A DNA stretch of 56,684 nucleotides from Gemmatimonadaceae bacterium (GTDB taxonomy: Bacteria > Gemmatimonadota > Gemmatimonadetes > Gemmatimonadales > Gemmatimonadaceae): the NCBI GenBank assembly GCA_020853635.1, contig JADYYN010000192.1, positions 1-56,684 on the forward strand. The letters are read 5' to 3'. Under the pieces are notes generated by a model, which saw nothing but the letters and a program-made list of their open reading frames with translations, did no database searches and was not told the origin of the DNA. The translations under genes were made by a program, and so were the position numbers. Below, one piece after another: positions 25,054-35,545 of this stretch; positions within the stretch are counted from its first letter, which is position 1; the number at the start of each line of letters is the position of its first letter.

Positions 25054-26582
25054 GAGTCCGCTCCCACCGCAGGAGAGGGAAGCACCGACCCGATGTCGCG
25101 CCGCGCGCGTGTGCCGGGAAACTGCAGCCGCCAACCGGTCGCGATCATCCCGAGAATCGCAAGTTGAAATGTCACCAGCAGCGTCATGTCCACGGGCTTG
25201 TTTCCCGTGAACGAGAACATGTGCAAGGCGAGGAAGGGTCCGAACATGCGCCAGAACCACGGTCGACGCTGAATGATCTGACCGGTGCTCTGGGCGACGT
25301 AGACGTCGGTACGCCCCGGGTCGTCGAAGCGGAAGTGGTAGGTAGCCACCGGGCGGTTGAGGTCCATCCACAGCTGTGGCGCGCTCCCGGCGAACCTGAA
25401 CGACGGTTTGCCTACGACCTCCTGCCGCGCGATTTCGCCAGCCACTTCGGGGGCAAGCGTCTTGATTGCGGCTCCAGTGGCGGCCGCGAAAACGAGCGGC
25501 TCCTCGTCAAGCCGCGGCGTCACCAGCCATGCGTCCTGCACTCCGAGCTGACGCCACTCGATGGCCTGCACCGGCCGCGGACTCTTGGGCAGTGATGCCG
25601 ACACCTTACCGAGTACCACTCCGGGAGCAGCCAGCGAATTCTCCGTGCTGAAACCACCGGCCCAGTCACTGCTGAAGCTGGCTTTGCCACGAAACGGATC
25701 CTCGAGCGGACCGAGGCTCATCCAGAGATACCCGCCCACGAGGAGCTCCACGGCAAGGACCCCGCCGGCGACCGCGCCCAGCTTGCGATGCCAGTTTCTC
25801 GACGGCGACGGCGGGACTCCTCGCTGTTTCGCCGCCGCGACGATACCGCCCGGTCGACGCCACCAGAAGAGCTGGTAGCCGAGCAGCGACAGCATGATGG
25901 CGCCGATGGCACCGATGAACAGCAGCGTCGTCCACAGGGCCATGTGGTCCGAGAATTGGTTCACGTGAAACGCTCGATACCACCAGTTGAACCGTTCCGA
26001 CTCGGCGTTCAATCGGCGCAGTGTTCGGCCCTCGTCTCGGGAGAGGACCAGCGAAGCGAGTTGGTCACCGACGATGCTCGCCCGGACCACCGGCAGGCGA
26101 TTCAGTTCGTAGTACCGATTGTACTCCGTCGTGGACTCGAGTGCCGCCACACGCCCGCCAACAAGCGCCTCGCCAGCGACCACCTCGAGCAAGTCGTCTG
26201 GCAGCGGGTCGAGCCGTGCCGCGGTGTGCGCATCGAACACCATCGCTTGCGCGAAAGGCGTCGGCTTCACCACGTACCACAGGTGCGCCCCGCGCGACTG
26301 CAGGCGGAGCCAGTACACGCGCCGGATTCCGTGTTCCTTCGCGAGCGTGCGCAGAATCGTCGTGGGCTCGACGGTCGCCGCATCGAGGCGCACGTCCGCA
26401 GAGTTATACGGGTTCAGCGTGTAGACTCCGGCCAGTCCGTTCGGCGCGTCCATCGTGACCAGCATCATGACCGCGGCAGACACCGCCCAACCGGCGAGCG
26501 GCAGCGTGAGTCCCAGCCCCAGCCAACGATGCCACGATGCAACTCTCGCTTTGGCGCGTGCGCCGAACATCGGTGATCCCAT
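25050..26582 (-). CDS. PepSY-associated transmembrane protein
   Basis: A 510-residue protein. An N-terminal TM (WHRWLGLGLTLPLAGWAVSA) opens with the HRWLG motif of PepSY_TM proteins. A periplasmic domain follows, a middle TM (LWTTLLFIGAIGAIMLSLLG), WHRKLGAVAGGVLAVELLVG, a second periplasmic PepSY-like domain (TGQIIQRRPWFWRMFGPFLA) and LHMFSFTG before the last TM. Such proteins sit with TonB siderophore receptors and are thought to reduce ferric complexes using conserved TM histidines. It lies 58 bases downstream of a TonB receptor gene and upstream of a small membrane protein and CopB. Role in iron (or copper) reduction is inferred. Confidence 0.83.
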   Translation of the reverse strand: MGSPMFGARAKARVASWHRWLGLGLTLPLAGWAVSAAVMMLVTMDAPNGLAGVYTLNPYNSADVRLDAATVEPTTILRTLAKEHGIRRVYWLRLQSRGAHLWYVVKPTPFAQAMVFDAHTAARLDPLPDDLLEVVAGEALVGGRVAALESTTEYNRYYELNRLPVVRASIVGDQLASLVLSRDEGRTLRRLNAESERFNWWYRAFHVNQFSDHMALWTTLLFIGAIGAIMLSLLGYQLFWWRRPGGIVAAAKQRGVPPSPSRNWHRKLGAVAGGVLAVELLVGGYLWMSLGPLEDPFRGKASFSSDWAGGFSTENSLAAPGVVLGKVSASLPKSPRPVQAIEWRQLGVQDAWLVTPRLDEEPLVFAAATGAAIKTLAPEVAGEIARQEVVGKPSFRFAGSAPQLWMDLNRPVATYHFRFDDPGRTDVYVAQSTGQIIQRRPWFWRMFGPFLALHMFSFTGNKPVDMTLLVTFQLAILGMIATGWRLQFPGTRARRDIGSVLPSPAVGADS

Positions 26583-26640
26583 GGCCCCTCAGGTAAGCGT
26601 AAGAATGTCTGGAGCGCGTTCGCGCACAGAATCCAACCGG

Positions 26641-29061
26641 CTACCAGTTCACCTTGAGACCAGCGGTGACGTTCGCGCCGGGCAGCGGGTTGAAGAATCT
26701 CCCGGCCCCCGCGTTGATTTGCGGCTGGGACGAGTACTTCTCGGACAGCACGTTGTTCACTCCGACAAATGGCGAAAACTGCACACGACCGGATGCCTGC
26801 TCCCAACCCATGCGGACGTTGACCAACTGGTACGCGTCATTGGTCGCCGTGTTCGCATCATTGAGGAAGAACTTGCCGACCGACTGAAGCTCAACGCCAC
26901 CAACGAGCCCCCTGCTATCGCGGTACCGCATCTCAACAAATCCATTGTGCTTCGGAATGCCGGGCAGTTCATTGCCGGCAAAGTTGCTCGTGCCCGCCAC
27001 GTAGCGCTCGTACGTGAAATCCGAGTACGTGTACGTCCCGGCAAGGGTGAGCGCGCTGGAGAGAACGAACGTGGTGCCGAACTCCACGCCACGCTGCTTC
27101 ACTGAGGCAGCGTTCACCAGTGCCGCGAACTGCCCAGTGAGCGGCGGCACACGCACGAAGTTCACGTTGACCTGCTGGTCGCTGAGCTTCTGGCGAAAAA
27201 CGGCGAGCTCGAATGTGGCCCGCCCGACGCCTCCCCGCGTCCCGAGCTCGTACGTCCGAATCGTGAGCGGTTCGACCACCTGGTTGGTGACGAACTCCCC
27301 GTCCGATCGCGGCGAGTTGCGCAGCTGGCCGATGACCGGCGCCTCGAACGACTCACTGACATTCGCGTAGACCGAGTGCGACGGATCGATGCGGTAGTTG
27401 AGGCCGAACTTCGGCGTCACGCGGGTGAATTCTCGTGGGCGCGTGAGTTCCTTGCGCAGCTTGTTCTGCTGGCGGAAGCGAATTTCATCGTAACGGACGC
27501 CCGCCTGCAACGTGAGATCATCCCGAAGGGCGAGTTCCTCGAGCGCGTACACACCGAACGCGGTCGCCTGTTCGTCGAAGGCGGAGAATGCAGTTCCCGC
27601 GCTCGTCGTGCCGGGACGACCGGTTGTCGTGGTCTGGATCGGTGTGTCGTGAAAATCCACACCAGTGGTAAAGCGACTGCCGAGTGAACCGAGCGAGCGC
27701 GTCGAGAGCAGTCGCGTCGTGGCACCGCGATTCAGGAAGGCCTGCTGGAGAAACTGCGCCTGGCTCGGCGCGTTGTGGATCGTGCGCGGCACGTAGAAGA
27801 CCTGCGTCTCCAGCTCCTCGGACGCGGTAAGCGATCGCCGCACGTTCAAGCCGATTCGGAACTCGTCGAAACGACCGAAGTTCGAGAGGCGCACCCCGTT
27901 CACCCGGATGAACGAGGTCGAATCGGCGATAGTGGGAGACGCGCGCATCTCGCCTGCGGTGAGTCCGCCGGGCACGTCCTGCCCGAGGTTGTCATATGAC
28001 ATCACGCCCGTGATCGTGCTGCGAGCGTCGGGCTTGTAGACGAACTTCGAGCTGAAACCGGTCTGGTCGAAGTTGGAAAAGTCACGGTAGCCGTCCTGTT
28101 GCGTGCGCCAAGCACTCGCGAGGTAGCTCACCGTGCCGCCAAACGCCTGCCCCGTGGCCTTGGCGTGGAGTCGGGCGAAACCGAAGCTCCCTCCGAGCAG
28201 CTGCAATTGCCGGCGCGGCGTCTCACCGCCCGTCTCGCTGGTCATCACGATCACCCCGCCCGCCTGGTTGCCGTACAGGGTGGACGCTGCGCCGCGCAAC
28301 ACCTCGATGCTCGAAATGGACGTCATGTCCAGGTTGGCCAGGTCCTGCCCGGAACCGCCGGCGTTGTTCTTCGGCACACCGTCGATCATCAGTCGGATGC
28401 TGCGCACACCAAACGTGTTGGACGAACCCGCGCCGCGGATCGCGATCGTCACGCGCGACGCGCCACCGAGTTGATCCCGGACCACGAGGCCGGGAACGGT
28501 TCGCAGCGCTTCCTCGATGTTCGTGTTACGCCGACCTGTCCCCTGAATGACATCCAGCGGGACAACACTGACGGACGCCGGTACGCTCGCCAACGCCTGG
28601 CCACTTCGGCTTGCCGAGACAACCACCTGGCTGAGTACCGACGGCGCCTCGACAAGGGTGATAGTGATAGACGTCTCGCTGCCGATCGTGAGGTTGACAT
28701 TGACGACATTCGGCAGGAAGCCGAGCAGCGTCGTACGGAGGCGAAACGGTCCAGCGGCCGAGGCACTTACGCTGAAGCGGCCGCCATCGTCCGACCTCGT
28801 TTCACGCTCGAGCCGGCCGGCCTCACCGAGCAACTCCACTCTCGCGCGCGGAATGGGGGCACCCTCGGCGTTGACGACTTGACCGCGCACCGTGGCGACC
28901 GCGGTTCTTTCCTGCGATTGGGCGGGCGTGACGAGCGTGCACACGAGGGCTGCGAAGCCGAGGAGGGTGCGCTGCCAGACTGGACGCTGCTGCAGGGCGT
29001 GTGGGGGCACGGAATCGGGGGAGGGAGTGTAAGCGCACGAACGGGCACGATGGCGGGACAC
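26641..29061 (-). CDS. TonB-dependent outer-membrane receptor
   Basis: An 806-residue receptor. A signal peptide (LLGFAALVCTLVTPAQSQ) is followed by a carboxypeptidase-regulatory-like beta domain (VRGQVVNAEGAPIPRARVEL), then a plug (TNIEEALRTVPGLVVRDQLG; RSIRLMIDGVPKNN; ISSIEVLRGAASTLYGNQAG) and a 22-strand barrel ending LKVNW with terminal aromatic. It lacks SusC features and has a PepSY partner downstream, so a metal-chelate (ferric or other) substrate is likely. The start ATG 29061 leaves about 30 residues before the signal peptide; a downstream GTG may be used. A promoter candidate lies at 29157-29187. Confidence 0.9.
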   Translation of the reverse strand: MSRHRARSCAYTPSPDSVPPHALQQRPVWQRTLLGFAALVCTLVTPAQSQERTAVATVRGQVVNAEGAPIPRARVELLGEAGRLERETRSDDGGRFSVSASAAGPFRLRTTLLGFLPNVVNVNLTIGSETSITITLVEAPSVLSQVVVSASRSGQALASVPASVSVVPLDVIQGTGRRNTNIEEALRTVPGLVVRDQLGGASRVTIAIRGAGSSNTFGVRSIRLMIDGVPKNNAGGSGQDLANLDMTSISSIEVLRGAASTLYGNQAGGVIVMTSETGGETPRRQLQLLGGSFGFARLHAKATGQAFGGTVSYLASAWRTQQDGYRDFSNFDQTGFSSKFVYKPDARSTITGVMSYDNLGQDVPGGLTAGEMRASPTIADSTSFIRVNGVRLSNFGRFDEFRIGLNVRRSLTASEELETQVFYVPRTIHNAPSQAQFLQQAFLNRGATTRLLSTRSLGSLGSRFTTGVDFHDTPIQTTTTGRPGTTSAGTAFSAFDEQATAFGVYALEELALRDDLTLQAGVRYDEIRFRQQNKLRKELTRPREFTRVTPKFGLNYRIDPSHSVYANVSESFEAPVIGQLRNSPRSDGEFVTNQVVEPLTIRTYELGTRGGVGRATFELAVFRQKLSDQQVNVNFVRVPPLTGQFAALVNAASVKQRGVEFGTTFVLSSALTLAGTYTYSDFTYERYVAGTSNFAGNELPGIPKHNGFVEMRYRDSRGLVGGVELQSVGKFFLNDANTATNDAYQLVNVRMGWEQASGRVQFSPFVGVNNVLSEKYSSQPQINAGAGRFFNPLPGANVTAGLKVNW

Positions 29062-29156
29062 GCCAGTCGCGCACGAGACAGAATTGCTACCACGCCGCCG
29101 CTCCCGGTCTTTGCGATGGACGAGGTGGCCTGACGACGGTCACACTTGATGCGGCG

Positions 29157-29187
29157 TAAAAGTCACTGCGACTCAGCGTCTTGTCAA
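29157..29187 (-). promoter_or_regulatory. Candidate promoter of the TonB receptor gene
   Basis: On minus: TTGACA (29187-29182), 19 bases, CTTTTA (29162-29157). The same arrangement, TTGACA then about 19 bases then TTTTAT, occurs upstream of the first susC gene at 39937-39967. The spacer is longer than the sigma70 optimum. Confidence 0.4.
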
Positions 29188-29286
29188 TCACGAAAGCGGG
29201 CGCGAGTCCTGACACGGCGCCCATGCGACCGGTCGGGAGGCATTCAACCGTAATGCTGCGATCCTCAAGTGACGTGGGCCCTGCAT

Positions 29287-29880
29287 TCGACGGCGGTTGG
29301 CGACATGTTCGCCAGAACGGAGAAGTTCCCGATGTCGAAACGTCCCCGACGCAACCGTTCCCCGGCCATCAAGACGCGGTGCGCAACGAAGGCACGCGCG
29401 CCGAGTTGGCCAAAGGGTTTTGGTGAGCTCCCACTGTATCGCGGATCTACAGCAGGCGCTGGCACGCCACGGTCGTCCAGCGATCTCCAACACCCAACTC
29501 GGCGCCCAGTTCACGAGGGCGGCGTTCACCGGCCTGCTCCACGACCACGGCATCCAACTCAGCACGGAAGGCAAGGGCTGTCGGCGGGACTACATCTTCG
29601 TCGAGCGGCTCTGGCGGTCGCTCAAGTACGAAGCGGTGTATCTCCATGCCTTCGTCTCCGCCGCGACGGCGGGCATCGCCCGCTACTTCACCCTCTACAA
29701 CAGCCGCAGCCCCCACGCCAGCTTGACCGACCGCAACCCGGACGACGTCTGCTTCTGCCCGCTGCCGCTCCAAGCCGCGGCGTGCCCCCCGCTCGCGCTC
29801 CAGTTAACCAGCGCCCCGTTAGGCTATACAGAAAAGCGGAGCCACTTCATCTTCCATGAGCTGGTGCCGGAAGATCGCGA
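29287..29880 (+). mobile_element. IS3-family insertion sequence remnant (OrfA start and OrfB end, middle deleted)
   Basis: The leader CGACATGTTCGCCAGAAC precedes ATG 29332 reading MSKRPRRNRSPAIK, an IS3 OrfA start that soon loses frame. After about 100 bases the sequence jumps to the C-terminal OrfB integrase domain: ALARHGRPAISNTQLGAQFT, then HGIQLSTEGKGCRRDYIFVE, RLWRSLKYEAVYLHAF and YNSRSPHASLTDRNPDDV. DQGSQFT is altered to NTQLGAQFT, so the first acidic position visible here is lost. The right part abuts the merA stop (29882). It fills the 820 bases between the TonB receptor and mer genes. A sister remnant lies at 40020-40330. Confidence 0.8.
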
Positions 29881-29881
29881 T

Positions 29882-31665
<1,784 letters not shown>

Positions 31666-31678
31666 GGGAGTTCTCCTG

Positions 31679-32050
31679 TCAGTAGAAGAGTGGAGCCACG
31701 TATGGAAAGGCCAGCGCAATGCCAAGGAGACCAGCTACGATCCAGAAGAGAACCTTGTAGCCGCGATTGACGACGGGAATGGCGCATATCTCGCCGGGTG
31801 CGCACGACTCGACAGAGCGAAAGATCCGTCGATTGGCGAAGTACAAGGCCAAGAGCGCGACACCGATAAATATGGGTCGATACGGTTCGAGCGCTGTGAG
31901 ATTGCCGATCCACGCGCCGCTCACGCCCAGCATGAGCAGGACGAGCGGTCCGAGGCAGCACACCGACGCCAGCAAGGCCGCGATGCCTCCCGCGAGCAGA
32001 GCACCGCGAGCAGAAGGCGCCTGTGATGGCTTGGTTCCGATGGTTTCCAT
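31679..32050 (-). CDS. merT: Mercuric transport protein
   Basis: A 123-residue inner-membrane protein with three TM helices. TM1 carries the Cys pair VCCLGPL (C31-C32), and the loop after TM2 has CAPGEICAIP, the second Cys pair that hands Hg(II) to MerA. The length and pattern are those of MerT. It is the first gene of the merTPA operon, starting nine bases after the -10 of the mer promoter, 13 bases upstream of merP. Confidence 0.93.
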   Translation of the reverse strand: METIGTKPSQAPSARGALLAGGIAALLASVCCLGPLVLLMLGVSGAWIGNLTALEPYRPIFIGVALLALYFANRRIFRSVESCAPGEICAIPVVNRGYKVLFWIVAGLLGIALAFPYVAPLFY

Positions 32051-32058
32051 ACCCTACT

Positions 32059-32089
32059 ACCTTAACTCCGTACTTGAGTACGGAGTCAA
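32059..32089 (-). promoter_or_regulatory. mer operator/promoter with 19-bp spacer
   Basis: On minus: -35 TTGACT (32089-32084), a 19-bp spacer holding the MerR dyad CCGTAC...GTACGG, and -10 TAAGGT (32064-32059). This matches the classical Tn501/Tn21 merT promoter nearly base for base. MerR untwists such overlong spacers when it binds Hg(II). merR is transcribed divergently. Confidence 0.93.
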
Positions 32090-32101
32090 GGAGGCGCATT
32101 C

Positions 32102-32548
32102 ATGCCCGTTGAGTTCACGATCGGTGTCTTTGCGGCGGAGGCCGGGGTCACCGTCGAAACCATCCGGTTCTATCAGCGCAAGGGACTGATCCGCGAGCCA
32201 TCACGGGCTCTCGGAGGCATCCGACGCTATGATGCGAGCGACATCGCGCGAGTGCGCTTCGTGAAGGCAGCACAGAATCTCGGCTTCAGTTTGGATGAGA
32301 TCGCAAGCCTTCTTCGACTCGAAGACGGTGCGCATTGCGACGAGGCACGAGTTGTTGCGGAAGAAAAGCTCGCAGGGGTTCGCGTCAGGCTTGCAGACCT
32401 TCGACGCATCGAGACGGTGCTCGGAATGTTGGTTGATGAATGCTGCGCATTGGCGGGCCATGTTCGATGTCCGCTGATTAGCGCGTTGCAAAACCAGCAG
32501 GGGGATCTGGCTGAATTCCGCTTTTCAATTGGCGGACACCGTTCCTAG
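32102..32548 (+). CDS. merR: Hg(II)-responsive transcriptional regulator
   Basis: A 148-residue MerR-family activator/repressor. The winged helix reads [25 protein letters not shown], then the dimerisation helix, with all three Hg-ligating cysteines in family context: DGAHCDEA (C79), DECCAL (C114/C115) and VRCPLI (C123). ATG 32102 follows AAGGAGG by seven bases. It is divergent from merTPA with a shared operator. Functionally it should repress merTPA without Hg and activate with Hg. Confidence 0.95.
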   Translation: MPVEFTIGVFAAEAGVTVETIRFYQRKGLIREPSRALGGIRRYDASDIARVRFVKAAQNLGFSLDEIASLLRLEDGAHCDEARVVAEEKLAGVRVRLADLRRIETVLGMLVDECCALAGHVRCPLISALQNQQGDLAEFRFSIGGHRS

Positions 32549-32933
32549 AGCTGTTACTGTTGATAAAAACTATGTTGTCACTAGTACAATAGGCCGCATG
32601 ACCGCCCCCAGAAACCCCGATCCCCGGCGCCGCAGCCGACCACGAAAAGCCGAATCCGTCAACCTTCCTCTCCTTCCGGGGACTGAGACCGGGAAGCGGC
32701 CGCCTAGGATCGATTCTGCGGCCCGATCGGCAACCGCCGAGGGTGCGAGTAGCCTCGTGCGGCGATCCGACCGCTTGCTCACCGCCGCGGAGTTCGTGCG
32801 CGAAGACGACATCGCCTTCGCGTTCCGCCCAGCGCGCTACTGTGCAAGGAATCCCCTGGCTCTCACCGCGCAGCAATGGAATCTGCTATCCCCTGCTCCA
32901 GGGCCGCCGTTGTCGGCAGGGCGCTCGAGCACC
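32549..32933. other. Intergenic stretch with an orphan palindrome, no confident gene
   Basis: About 385 bases between merR and the next gene. At 32575-32589 lies the near-perfect palindrome TTGTCACTAGTACAA (two mismatched positions), inside an A/T-rich patch with TTGATA and TACAAT 19 bases apart, just before ATG 32598. The frame from that ATG is Arg/Pro-rich and matches nothing I know. The arrangement looks like an operator/promoter whose gene has been lost. Confidence 0.4.
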
Positions 32934-35444
32934 TCACGGTCGCGCCTGGGGCGCTGGCGCCGCCCCGGCCGTCGCGGCTCCGCGCAGGTGACGCGGCAGC
33001 ACCGCATCGGCTCGAGCCAGCGACGCTCTCGCGGAATCGCTCATCTGCTCGCGGGCGAATACGTAGTACCAGTGCAGCTGCGCGCCGGCCTCCTCATACA
33101 CCCGCTCGCGCTCTGGAAACCGTAGCAGGACCGGGTCGGCGTGGGGCGGCGTCGCGCGCTTGAGTTGCTCCACGAATCGAAGGAGATCGCGCCCGACCAA
33201 CGGTGGCCGACCCTCCGCCCGCAGCCGCGGCGCTAGGTGCTCCATCACCGGATGATCGTCCGTGTTGATCGGCACGTGCGCCCCACTGCGCTCGAGACCG
33301 AGCGCATTCCCCAGGTAGAACAGCCCGGCCATTACATCCGCGCCCCCGGGAACCGCCGGCGAGGTTCGCCGGAGGCGATGGGCGTTGCGGCGTATGGCGT
33401 CGAAGTCCAGCGGGCCGACCGACGTCTGGGCGACGAGTGCCACGATCGGCTCGGCCGCCGAGAAGTTCCCTCGCCAGATCGAGACCTGCGGGAAGGCCGT
33501 GCGCAGCGTGCGCACGATGATCAGGAATTCCTCTCGCGAGAGCTGATGGAGCGGGAGCCACTGGATGAACAGGCCGTTCGGGGCGAGACGCTTACGGGCC
33601 GTGCGAAAGTGCTCGCGCGTGTAGAGCGCACCCGCGCCCGCCTGCCACGGCACAAACAGGTCAGCGATGATCACGTCATACCGCGTCGAGTCGGTCGCGA
33701 GTACATGGCGCCCATCATCCACCACCACCCGTACACGCCGGTCAGAGAAGAGCGGAGCGCTCCACGAGGCGAAGAAGTCGCGCGCGGCGCGCACCACCTG
33801 GGGAAGCAGTTCCGACACGGTCACCCGTTCGACCCCGAGCTGGAGTGCCGATCCCGCCGTGAGGCCAGTTCCCATTCCCAACAAGAAGACCGATTGCGGC
33901 CGGGGATGCAGCAAGAGCGGGAGAGTCGCCTGTAGGCGCTCAACCTCGGCGGAACGGGTGTCGCCGAGCACGTAGCCGTTGTTCAAACGCATCACGCGGT
34001 TGCCACCTTCCTCGGTGACCGCCACCGACCCGCCGCTGCCCTCCACGAACCCGATCAGGCGCTCCCCCGCGCCCAGGCGCACCGTCGGTCCACGAGGCAG
34101 CAAGACGCCGATCGTGAGCGCGCTCGCGACCGCGATGACCGCGAAGGCCACCGCCCCCTCCCGACGAGGATCGGAGAAGCGCACAAGTATGGCCGCCACG
34201 CCATAGACGAGTGCCACCGTCAAGAGGCTAACCCAGTAGTGCAAGAGCGGAAGCAGCACGAATCCGGCCGCGAGCGCGCCCGTCACTGCGCCGAGCGAGT
34301 TGGCGGCGAGCAGTGGGCCGGACCAACGAACGGCGGAGGGCCCTTCGCGTGTGTAGTGAGAGAGCACCAGCGGTAGCACCATGCCAAGCAGCACGCCGGG
34401 GACCAGCATCAGCAGCGCGCTCGCGGTGCCGATCGACAATAGGTAGGCCCCCCAGCCGTGCCCGACGGTCAAGGTGGAGAAGTCGTGTGTGGCACGAACC
34501 AAGGCGACCGACGTCAAGGCAATCGCGGCCCCCGCGAGTGCCAGAGTCCACGCGAGTTGCCGCGCCGCGCTCGTGGCGCGCGCGCCGGATTGCGCGACGA
34601 TCCACGCGCCGATCGACAGTGCGAGCAGGACGGTGACGAGGATCATCGCGAACACGTACAGCGAGTTGTTGGTTACGAGCGAGAGCAACCGCGTCCACAG
34701 GACTTCCATCGCGAGCACGCCAAATCCCGAAAGAAAGGCGAGGCCGATCGCGAGAAAGGGCGGGCGGGCGTGCTCCTTCTCCGCCGGATCCAGGGCGTCG
34801 GTTGCGCCCGCAGGGACACATCGCCTCGTGTGCGGCTGACGGCCGAGATGCACGGCGACCAATCCAACGGTCGTGGCGACGGCGACCGCGATCAGGTAGG
34901 TCAGGCGATAGCCCACCTCCTGCGGCAGGACGAAGCCGGCGGCGACTGCCCCGGCGGCCGCGCCTAACGTGTTGAGCGCATAGGCCAGCCGCAGCGACCG
35001 CGATCCGTCGGAGCCGGCGCTCGAGAGCGCCTCGAAGATCGCCGGCAATGTTCCGCCCATGCACACGGTAGGCGGAAGCAAGAGAGCCGTCGCGACCACG
35101 AGCCTGGTGACCAGTCGCGCCGCATCGCCGACACCATCACCGAGAGCAAGTGGCGCATGGCGCAACAACTCCAGCGCCCCGAGGGTGAGCAGGGCGCCGC
35201 CCGCCGTTCCCAACTCGAGCAGGCCGTAGAGCAGCAGCGGACGTTCACTGCACGCCGCGCGCCGCGCCCACCAGGCGCTCCCCACAGCGAGTCCGAGGAA
35301 GAAGATGCCAAGTGTGGCGCCCGCGGCGGGTGCCGTGCTCCCGAAAACCAGGGAAGCCTCACGCATCCAGAGCACTTCTAGCGCCAGGCCCGACGCGCCC
35401 GACAACATCGGGAGTACCAGCAACACTCGCTTCACGGTCTGCAT
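32934..35444 (-). CDS. Multi-spanning membrane protein fused to a spermidine-synthase-like domain
   Basis: An 836-residue protein. The first ~460 residues form about 12-14 TM helices with paired repeats (SGASGLALEVLWMREASLVF and FLSGFGVLAMEVLWTRLLSL; NTLGAAAGAVAAGFVLP and NSLGAVTGALAAGFVLLP), typical of fused MFS/spermidine synthases. A cytosolic Rossmann domain follows: SVFLLGMGTGLTAGSALQLG, VTVSELLPQV, VVDDGRHVLATDSTRYDVII, ADLFVPWQAGAGALYTREHF. The expected polyamine-site D/E-x-E pattern is only partly kept, so aminopropyltransferase activity is uncertain. It lies about 100 bases downstream of susD 1. ATG 35444. Confidence 0.82.
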   Translation of the reverse strand: MQTVKRVLLVLPMLSGASGLALEVLWMREASLVFGSTAPAAGATLGIFFLGLAVGSAWWARRAACSERPLLLYGLLELGTAGGALLTLGALELLRHAPLALGDGVGDAARLVTRLVVATALLLPPTVCMGGTLPAIFEALSSAGSDGSRSLRLAYALNTLGAAAGAVAAGFVLPQEVGYRLTYLIAVAVATTVGLVAVHLGRQPHTRRCVPAGATDALDPAEKEHARPPFLAIGLAFLSGFGVLAMEVLWTRLLSLVTNNSLYVFAMILVTVLLALSIGAWIVAQSGARATSAARQLAWTLALAGAAIALTSVALVRATHDFSTLTVGHGWGAYLLSIGTASALLMLVPGVLLGMVLPLVLSHYTREGPSAVRWSGPLLAANSLGAVTGALAAGFVLLPLLHYWVSLLTVALVYGVAAILVRFSDPRREGAVAFAVIAVASALTIGVLLPRGPTVRLGAGERLIGFVEGSGGSVAVTEEGGNRVMRLNNGYVLGDTRSAEVERLQATLPLLLHPRPQSVFLLGMGTGLTAGSALQLGVERVTVSELLPQVVRAARDFFASWSAPLFSDRRVRVVVDDGRHVLATDSTRYDVIIADLFVPWQAGAGALYTREHFRTARKRLAPNGLFIQWLPLHQLSREEFLIIVRTLRTAFPQVSIWRGNFSAAEPIVALVAQTSVGPLDFDAIRRNAHRLRRTSPAVPGGADVMAGLFYLGNALGLERSGAHVPINTDDHPVMEHLAPRLRAEGRPPLVGRDLLRFVEQLKRATPPHADPVLLRFPERERVYEEAGAQLHWYYVFAREQMSDSARASLARADAVLPRHLRGAATAGAAPAPQARP

Positions 35445-35545
35445 CGTGCGATTCGGGGGTGCGCGGGGTGCACGAACGGCACGAATGGCCTGCCGACCAT
35501 CCGTGCCGTCCGTAGTGCGAGTGTGTCAGTCGAGCCGCCAGATGC

